Assembly (NCBI RefSeq): GCF_025148785.1
Contig: NZ_CP102271.1
Span: forward strand, 1,853,972 to 1,917,971
DNA length: 64,000 nt
Source of the DNA: Catenibacterium mitsuokai
Lineage (GTDB): Bacteria; Bacillota_I; Bacilli_A; Erysipelotrichales; Coprobacillaceae
Direction of reading: 5' to 3'
The position numbers and the translations under genes are program-made. Shown in pieces: positions 58,154 through 64,000 of this stretch (positions within the stretch are counted from its first letter, which is position 1; each line of letters opens with the position of its first letter). The notes beneath the pieces were generated by a model. The model ran no database searches, was not told the DNA's origin, and worked only from the letters and a program-made list of their open reading frames with translations.

Positions 58154-61100
58154 TTATAACTCCTTTACTTGATTGATAATAAGAGATAAACGATCACGGT
58201 ATTGAACACGTACATTCATTTCCACAATCTTTCCTCTTTCTAATATATTCTTAAAACGTTCATATTGGTTAGAGAAGCAGACAAATTCTACCTGTCCTGT
58301 TTCATCCTGTCCTTCAATAAATGCCATTTCTCGACCTTTCTTATCTACAATGGCACGTACTGAACTAATAGAACATACAACTAATATATTACGATCCATA
58401 TAGTTTTCTACATCTACAAAATTAACTAAAGGATGCTTGATCTTCTGTTTTACATAAACAATAGGATGTGTAGATACATAGAGACCAAGTACTTCTCTTT
58501 CTCTTTCTAAACGTTCATATTTGTTTTCTCTGACTTCTTCAAAGATTGGCTTTTCATCCACCCCTAATTGAATATACTCTAACATCAGTGAAATATTCTT
58601 ACGTAAATAAGCACGATTTTTATTAAATTCATCAAAAGCCCCTGCATCAATTAAACTTTCTAACATCTTAGATGAAAGAGAAGGGATACGGGCTAAGAAA
58701 TCATACATATCCTTAAAGAGACCTTTTTCTCTTTCCTTAAGAATCATCTTATAGCCTGCAGCCCCTACATTTTTAATAGAGACTAAAGAATAACGTATTC
58801 CTCCTTCTTCTACTACAAAGCGTGAATAAGAATAGTTAATAGAAGGTGGAAGAATCTTGACTCCATAGCGTTTAGATTCTTCTATAATACGCATCTTACT
58901 AGAAGCAGAACCTGATTCATTGGAAAGAATGGCTGCAAAGAAATAGAGTGGATAATTGGCTTTTAAATAAGCCAATTGATAAGCCATATAACCATAGGCA
59001 ACAGAGTGACTCTTATTAAAGCCATAATTCGCAAATTTCTCTATCATCTGATAAAGTTTCAAGGCAATCTTTTCATCAAATCCTTTCTTAATAGCTCCCT
59101 GAAGGAATTCTTCCTTCATACTAGCCATCATGCTTTCATCTTTTTTAGAAACAGCTTTTCTTAATATATCTGCACGTCCTAAAGAGAATCCTGCGATGAC
59201 CTGAGCAATCTGCATGATCTGTTCCTGATAAATCATAATGCCATATGTAGACTTTAGAATAGGTTCAAGTTCTTTGACTAAATAAGTAATATTATTTTTA
59301 TTCTTTCTACCTTCTAGATAGAGAGGAATATTTTCCATTGGACCTGGTCGATATAAGGCCACTGCAGCGACGATATCATCAAAATGATCCGGTTTCATCT
59401 TCATAAGTAATGAACGCATACCATTTGATTCTAACTGGAAGACCCCTGTTGTATCACCACGAGCGATAAGGTGGTAGGTACGTGCATCATTAAGAGGGAT
59501 ACTATTGATAGAAAAGGTCTGACCAAGTCTTCTTTCTATATCCTTCATAATATAATCAATCATAGTCAGATTCTTAAGTCCTAAAAAGTCCATCTTGAGT
59601 AAACCTGTTTTTTCAATATAGTCCTTTGAATACTGGCTCATGATCATATCACTTGGACCGATGACCAAAGGCACAACATCTCTTAATGGTTCATAGGATA
59701 AGACAACCCCTGCTGCATGCATTGTGATATTACGTGGAAGATATTCTACTAAGCTCATAGGCGCAATAAGGCGTGAAAGCACTGGATCTTTTTGAATCAT
59801 ATCCTGGAATGAGGCACTTGTAGAATAAACTTCAGTAATACTTTTACGATGTTTAGGTGCAGTAGGTACCATCTTCGCAATCATTTCGAGTCTTGGTAAA
59901 GGGATACCCATCACTTTTCCTAAATCCTTTATTGCGACACGTGGACCATATGTAGAAAAAGCGACAATCTGAGCCACATGATCATGACCATATTTGTTGC
60001 ATACATATTGAATGACTTCATCACGACGATCATCCTGGAAGTCTACGTCAATATCTGGCATGGATACTCTTTCTGGATTCAAGAAACGTTCAAAAAGAAG
60101 ATCATATTTTAAAGGATCAATATTTGTAATTCCTAAGCAATAGGCAACCAGTGAGCCTGCCGCAGATCCTCTTCCTGGGCCTACGAGTATACCATGTTTT
60201 TTCGCATATTGTACATAATCAAATACAATTAAGAAGTAATCATCATACCCCATAGTATGAATAGTTTTTAATTCATAAAGTAAACGGTCTTTATAATCAT
60301 CTGTGATAGTCTGATTTTTAAAGCGTTGTTTCAATCCTTTAATACAAAGATGTCTGAGATATGCCCCGCTATCACCATGAGGTGTCTGATAGCGAGGAAG
60401 ACCGTTCTTTGTTTTTTGAATAGAACCATAACAGTTATCAATCATTTCTTCTGTATTCTTAATAATATCTGGATAACGACTAAATAATTCTCTGATTTCT
60501 TTTTCTGTTTTTAGATAACGCTCACTTGTAAGTGGTTCATAATCCTTAGAAAGCACTTCTCCCTTTTTAGAAGCTTGTAAGAGATCCAGTGTAAAGGCAT
60601 CATGTGGATGTAAATAACGCACATCATTACCCCAGATACAGGGAATATCTAAGAATTGAGCATATTTAATCAATGTCTGATTACGAAGTGTATGTCCCTT
60701 GAGGCCATCTTCCACAATCATGATACGATAAGAGGCGCCAAAGAGCTTCTTCATAGTTTTCATAAAGCTTAGTACTGGACTCTCTATTTGAGCATGAGTG
60801 AGTAAGTCTTCTTTACTTGTAGCTTCTTTTTCAATGAGTCGATCTTCATATTCATGAGATACAACATAAAGATGATCACGATAGTTGGATAAAGCTTTCA
60901 ATGTGATAGCTTTATTCTCATTGAGATTAATATCACTCACAATACGTACTAAATCCTTATAACCTACATCATCACGTGCATAAAGTGCAAGATGAATCAG
61001 GTCATCATTAAACATAATAGAGGCATTGACACCTAGTATCGGCTTAATAGAAGCCTTCTTGCAGGCTTCATAAAATTCATAGGCCCCATACATGTTGTTA

Positions 61101-61219
61101 TCATCTGTTAAGGCAAGAGCCTGGATATGTTTTGATTTTGCATTGTCTATAAGCGCATTAATTAATAGAGTACTCTCTTGAAAGCTATAAGCACTTTTAA
61201 TTTGTAAGTGTCCAAACAT
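58154..61219 (-). CDS. dnaE: DNA polymerase III alpha subunit (DnaE type)
   Basis: 1021 residues from ATG 61219 (AAGGAGAGG upstream). The PHP domain has lost its metal-binding histidines: HLQIKSAYSFQES where active forms have H-x-H, and TDDNNMYG where they have TDHxxxxG. The polymerase core keeps the catalytic aspartates in SMPDIDVDFQDDRRDEV and LLKMDFLGLKNL. C-terminal OB-fold follows. It is likely the lagging-strand or translesion-type polymerase next to a PolC elsewhere (inference). One base separates it from polA. Confidence 0.95.
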   Translation of the reverse strand: MFGHLQIKSAYSFQESTLLINALIDNAKSKHIQALALTDDNNMYGAYEFYEACKKASIKPILGVNASIMFNDDLIHLALYARDDVGYKDLVRIVSDINLNENKAITLKALSNYRDHLYVVSHEYEDRLIEKEATSKEDLLTHAQIESPVLSFMKTMKKLFGASYRIMIVEDGLKGHTLRNQTLIKYAQFLDIPCIWGNDVRYLHPHDAFTLDLLQASKKGEVLSKDYEPLTSERYLKTEKEIRELFSRYPDIIKNTEEMIDNCYGSIQKTKNGLPRYQTPHGDSGAYLRHLCIKGLKQRFKNQTITDDYKDRLLYELKTIHTMGYDDYFLIVFDYVQYAKKHGILVGPGRGSAAGSLVAYCLGITNIDPLKYDLLFERFLNPERVSMPDIDVDFQDDRRDEVIQYVCNKYGHDHVAQIVAFSTYGPRVAIKDLGKVMGIPLPRLEMIAKMVPTAPKHRKSITEVYSTSASFQDMIQKDPVLSRLIAPMSLVEYLPRNITMHAAGVVLSYEPLRDVVPLVIGPSDMIMSQYSKDYIEKTGLLKMDFLGLKNLTMIDYIMKDIERRLGQTFSINSIPLNDARTYHLIARGDTTGVFQLESNGMRSLLMKMKPDHFDDIVAAVALYRPGPMENIPLYLEGRKNKNNITYLVKELEPILKSTYGIMIYQEQIMQIAQVIAGFSLGRADILRKAVSKKDESMMASMKEEFLQGAIKKGFDEKIALKLYQMIEKFANYGFNKSHSVAYGYMAYQLAYLKANYPLYFFAAILSNESGSASSKMRIIEESKRYGVKILPPSINYSYSRFVVEEGGIRYSLVSIKNVGAAGYKMILKEREKGLFKDMYDFLARIPSLSSKMLESLIDAGAFDEFNKNRAYLRKNISLMLEYIQLGVDEKPIFEEVRENKYERLEREREVLGLYVSTHPIVYVKQKIKHPLVNFVDVENYMDRNILVVCSISSVRAIVDKKGREMAFIEGQDETGQVEFVCFSNQYERFKNILERGKIVEMNVRVQYRDRLSLIINQVKEL

Positions 61220-61288
61220 GGTATCCTCTCCTTCCTTGTTCCTCATTATACCAAATTATCCCTTTTATTTATAGTTAGATGAAAAAAG

Positions 61289-61308
61289 AACATGCCTAAG
61301 CATGTTCC
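61289..61308 (-). terminator. Terminator after thyA-folA-plsC
   Basis: A perfect 8-bp stem GAACATGC/GCATGTTC with a CTAA loop is followed on the minus strand by TTTTTTC. It overlaps the end of plsC. Confidence 0.8.
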
Positions 61309-62018
61309 TTAATGAGTTCATCCATTTTAGTCTGTATTCTAGATTTTACAAGATTAGCCACTTCTACACTGCTCATATCCTTATATTCTTCATAAGGGAT
61401 TGGAGGTAAATAGTGGATTCCACAATCAACTCTCTTAATAGAGTTACTATCTAACACTTTAAAACAGTTATGCATAACACATGGAATAATTGGCACCTGT
61501 GCATCCATAGCCGGTTTAAATGAACCACCCTTGAATTCTAATAATTCATTTCCCTTTTTAGAACGTGTTCCTTCTGGGAAGATGACATAAGGAATACCTT
61601 CAGACATTTCCTTTTTAACCTGTCTCATAAGCTTCATAGAGGCTCTTAAGTTTGTACGGTCAATAGCTGGATATTCCATAAATTCAGCCACATCTCTTAA
61701 GAAGATAACATCTAATAGTTCTTTTTTAAAGACAATCTTGAAAGGACGTTCAATACTGTCAAATAATGCAAGGATATCAAATAATCCCTGATGGTTTGGA
61801 GCTACAAAGAAACCACCTGTTTCAGGAAGATATTCTGTACCTGTAATAGTTAGATTAACACGTGCTCTTTTAGTTGCTTTCTTTAGAAGTCTTCTTGTCC
61901 AGTCAATACGATCCTCAAAAGGAATCGTATCCTTATGCTTCTTGATATGTTTTAACTGGAAAATCAGTACTGGTAATTCAAAGAAGAAACGAAGCACAAT
62001 TAATATAAGTCTTTTCAT
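61296..62018 (-). CDS. plsC: 1-acyl-sn-glycerol-3-phosphate acyltransferase
   Basis: 240 residues. Acyltransferase motifs: NHQGLFDILAL (H-x4-D), FKIVFKKELL, VIFPEGTRSKKG and VPIIPCV. An N-terminal hydrophobic segment (LILIVLRFFFELPVLIFQL) anchors it to the membrane. It makes phosphatidic acid. It overlaps folA by 4 bp; the grouping with folate genes is probably only transcriptional. Confidence 0.93.
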   Translation of the reverse strand: MKRLILIVLRFFFELPVLIFQLKHIKKHKDTIPFEDRIDWTRRLLKKATKRARVNLTITGTEYLPETGGFFVAPNHQGLFDILALFDSIERPFKIVFKKELLDVIFLRDVAEFMEYPAIDRTNLRASMKLMRQVKKEMSEGIPYVIFPEGTRSKKGNELLEFKGGSFKPAMDAQVPIIPCVMHNCFKVLDSNSIKRVDCGIHYLPPIPYEEYKDMSSVEVANLVKSRIQTKMDELIKEHA

Positions 62019-62479
62019 TTTTGATAGATTTCTAGTGTAAATGTCTCAAATGGCTTTTCTTCTACGAGACGATAGTTATATTCAGAAAAGTCAGGGAAAT
62101 ATGTTTCTCCTGTATAGTCTCCAGGAATACGTGATAAAAGAATCTGATCACAATATGGAAGTGCTTGTTGATATACAGAAGCACCACCGGAAATAAAGAG
62201 GTCTTCACCACGTTCTTTAAAAGATTGAATCGTTCCTACTAAATCATCCACGACTTCTACTCTATCATCTTCAAAGTTATGAGAGAGAACGATTGTATGA
62301 CGTTTAGGCAAAGGTTTACCAATGGCCTGGTAAGTTGTTTTCCCCATTAATAATGTATGATTGAGTGTTGTACTTCTAAAGTGTTTAAAGTCTTCGCTGT
62401 TATGCCATGGCATCCCATTGTCTGTTCCCTTCTTACCAATGAGATTATTCTTATCAGCTGCAACAATGATAGTGATCAT
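62015..62479 (-). CDS. folA: Dihydrofolate reductase
   Basis: 154 residues. [36 protein letters not shown] (active-site W-H and Asp), [18 protein letters not shown] (NADPH), [15 protein letters not shown]. It regenerates tetrahydrofolate used up by ThyA. It overlaps thyA by 4 bp. Trp-His in place of the usual Trp-x-x-Pro is a small local variation. Confidence 0.96.
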   Translation of the reverse strand: MITIIVAADKNNLIGKKGTDNGMPWHNSEDFKHFRSTTLNHTLLMGKTTYQAIGKPLPKRHTIVLSHNFEDDRVEVVDDLVGTIQSFKERGEDLFISGGASVYQQALPYCDQILLSRIPGDYTGETYFPDFSEYNYRLVEEKPFETFTLEIYQK

Positions 62480-63354
62480 ACACTGACCTTACCTTTCAAT
62501 GGACCATGAGATTGATAACCTTCTAGCTTGATATCTTCAATCTTGAAATCAAATAGATTATCAATGTCTTTATTTAATACAAGACGAGGAAGAGGAAGTG
62601 GTTCTCTTTCAATCTGCGTCTTGACTACATCAAAGTGATTCTTATAAATATGAGCATCACCAATTGTATGAATAAATTCTTTTGGTTCATAGCCACATAC
62701 CTGTGCAAGCATACATGTAAGTAAAGCATAAGATGCAATATTAAACGGAACGCCTAAGAATGTATCAGCACTTCTCTGATATAACTGACAGCTTAAATAT
62801 TTCTTATCACTTGATACATAGAACTGCATAAGTGTATGACATGGTGGTAGAGCCATCTCATCTACCTGACTAGGGTTCCATGCAGAAATAATATGTCTTC
62901 GAGAGAATGGATTATTCTTTAAAGAATCGATGAGTTTCATTAGCTGGTCAGTGCCTTCATTATTGAAGTTACGCCACTGTGCACCATAAACAGGACCTAA
63001 GTTACCATGTTTCTTCGCAAAGTCATCATCATTCTTAATCTTTTCTACAAATTCTTCTAATGTTTCACCGTTAAAGTCTTCACTCTTCTTAAAGTCTTCA
63101 TAAGGCCATTCATTCCATATTTTCACATTACGGTCTACAAGATATTTAATATTTGTATCACCCTTGATAAACCATAATAGTTCTTCCGCAATAGGACGTA
63201 AATACATCTTCTTAGTAGTAAGAAGAGGAAATCCTTCACGTAAATCATAGCGTGTCTGATATCCAAATACAGAACGTGTACCAGTCCCTGTGCGATCAGG
63301 ACGGTCTTCACCATGTTCTAGGATATATCGACACATATCTAGATATTGTTTCAA
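62476..63354 (-). CDS. thyA: Thymidylate synthase
   Basis: 292 residues. [21 protein letters not shown], catalytic Cys in [35 protein letters not shown] and [14 protein letters not shown]. It methylates dUMP with methylene-tetrahydrofolate, producing dihydrofolate for FolA. First gene of thyA-folA-plsC. Confidence 0.97.
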   Translation of the reverse strand: MKQYLDMCRYILEHGEDRPDRTGTGTRSVFGYQTRYDLREGFPLLTTKKMYLRPIAEELLWFIKGDTNIKYLVDRNVKIWNEWPYEDFKKSEDFNGETLEEFVEKIKNDDDFAKKHGNLGPVYGAQWRNFNNEGTDQLMKLIDSLKNNPFSRRHIISAWNPSQVDEMALPPCHTLMQFYVSSDKKYLSCQLYQRSADTFLGVPFNIASYALLTCMLAQVCGYEPKEFIHTIGDAHIYKNHFDVVKTQIEREPLPLPRLVLNKDIDNLFDFKIEDIKLEGYQSHGPLKGKVSV

Positions 63355-63442
63355 ATTTTATTCCTCCTTTATGCATTTGACCACATGATAACACAAATAA
63401 TCATAAATGGGATATACAAATACTTCTTCTTTGTATAAAAAA

Positions 63443-63464
63443 GAAGAAGTATTTCTACTTCTTC
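63443..63464 (-). terminator. Terminator after the partial TIM-barrel gene
   Basis: A perfect 9-bp stem GAAGAAGTA/TACTTCTTC with a 4-base loop, T run on the minus strand, overlapping the stop codon. Confidence 0.8.
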
Positions 63465-64000
63465 ATCTGTTCACGGTAGTTTTCCATCATGCCTTTGAAT
63501 ATTTCAGCACTTGTAGGAGGGGTAAATGTTACTGCGTTCGCACCTGCTTCAATGACTTCTTTAATTGTGTCTTCTGTTGGTCCACCAGTCGCAATAATTG
63601 GAAAATCCTTATCAATAGCGCGTAGTGCCTTGACGATTTCTACTGTTTGTTTTCCACCAGATACGTTGATGATTTTAGCACCACTATGTAACATACGTTC
63701 TTCTAAGTCTTCATCTAGTGATACTACAGTGAGGACAATAGGAATATCTACTAGACGTGATAATTCTCTGATCATTTCTGTATGTACAGGGGCATTGAGT
63801 ACAACAGCAGCTGCACCATGTAATTCTGCATCTAAGGCAATCTTGAATACTCTTGCACCATTGGTAGTGCCTCCTCCTACTCCTACAAAAACCGGTTGTC
63901 TGGCGACACCAATAATCGCATTGGTGATCTGGATTGTAGGTGTAAAAGGATAAACAGAAAGAATCGCATCTGCGTTATTATTCGCAATAAGTGCGACATC
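63455..64000 (-). CDS. TIM-barrel protein (5' end outside window)
   Basis: The frame is open from the window edge to the stop at 63455 (181 codons). A shorter ATG start at 63775 would begin in the middle of the fold and is not the true start. The visible part reads DVALIANNNADAILSVYPFT, FVGVGGGTTNGARVF, INVSGGKQTVEIVKALR, FPIIATGGPTEDTIKEVIEAG and ANAVTFTPPTSAEIFKGM. The VGVGGG and IIATGGP stretches are phosphate-binding loops of a ribulose-phosphate-type beta/alpha barrel. Such proteins are often labelled simply 'hydrolase'; the reaction cannot be named. Confidence 0.7.
   Translation of the reverse strand, partial: DVALIANNNADAILSVYPFTPTIQITNAIIGVARQPVFVGVGGGTTNGARVFKIALDAELHGAAAVVLNAPVHTEMIRELSRLVDIPIVLTVVSLDEDLEERMLHSGAKIINVSGGKQTVEIVKALRAIDKDFPIIATGGPTEDTIKEVIEAGANAVTFTPPTSAEIFKGMMENYREQMKK

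Overview
The window is AT-rich DNA from a low-GC Gram-positive bacterium. Gram-positive traits include a DnaI/DnaB-type helicase-loading pair, a T-box in front of thrS, a sortase-anchored surface enzyme, MarR-controlled exporters and strong Shine-Dalgarno sequences. The gene complement (ThrRS without a TGS domain, DnaE with a degenerate PHP domain, HypA/HypB, a PnuC-like transporter) fits a gut Erysipelotrichia-type organism. That placement is inference; no rRNA or other decisive marker is present.

Layout. 1-8954: a DUF362 gene divergent from a MerR regulator with a textbook 19-bp-spacer MerR promoter, then an operon hypB - Fe-S/FAD oxidoreductase - hypA read on the minus strand. The oxidoreductase gene is cut in two by a 3,946-bp insertion sequence (3922-7867). 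A 3-bp target duplication lets the 893-codon gene be rebuilt exactly. The element is unusual: it carries two different, intact IS3-type DDE transposases with a small helper ORF between them, and its two ends would form a near-consensus promoter if joined in a circle. 9050-13825: a PLP-dependent methionine gamma-lyase-type gene, then an insertion-sequence scar with an IS110-family element (frameshifted transposase and a structured 5' leader that may be its bridge RNA) lying between two IS3 remnants.

13826-25522 is mostly metabolic and transport DNA: SDR, EF-P, a PnuC-like transporter, a membrane-anchored XRE regulator, a Ca2+/Na+ antiporter, a decayed rhamnulokinase, a SWIM-domain protein, a marR-MATE operon with a 32-bp palindromic operator, and a large GH63-type cell-wall-anchored glycosidase behind a promoter with a CcpA-like site. 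25523-33789 is accessory: hicAB, a small immunity-protein-like cluster, an internally deleted ISL3 element with 8-bp target duplication, a LysR/OYE-type flavoenzyme pair, a GNAT gene, and an unexplained highly structured non-coding stretch (33112-33307).

33790-64000 is core genome, almost all on the minus strand: purA-guaA, a COG1058 (CinA-like) gene with a GNAT gene, marR with a two-subunit ABC exporter, proBA, T-box-thrS, pfkA-pyk, and a replication/repair run dnaE-polA-mutM-(Gfo/Idh/MocA)-coaE-dnaB-dnaI. It ends with thyA-folA-plsC and a partial TIM-barrel gene at the right edge. No tRNA, rRNA or CRISPR array was seen.
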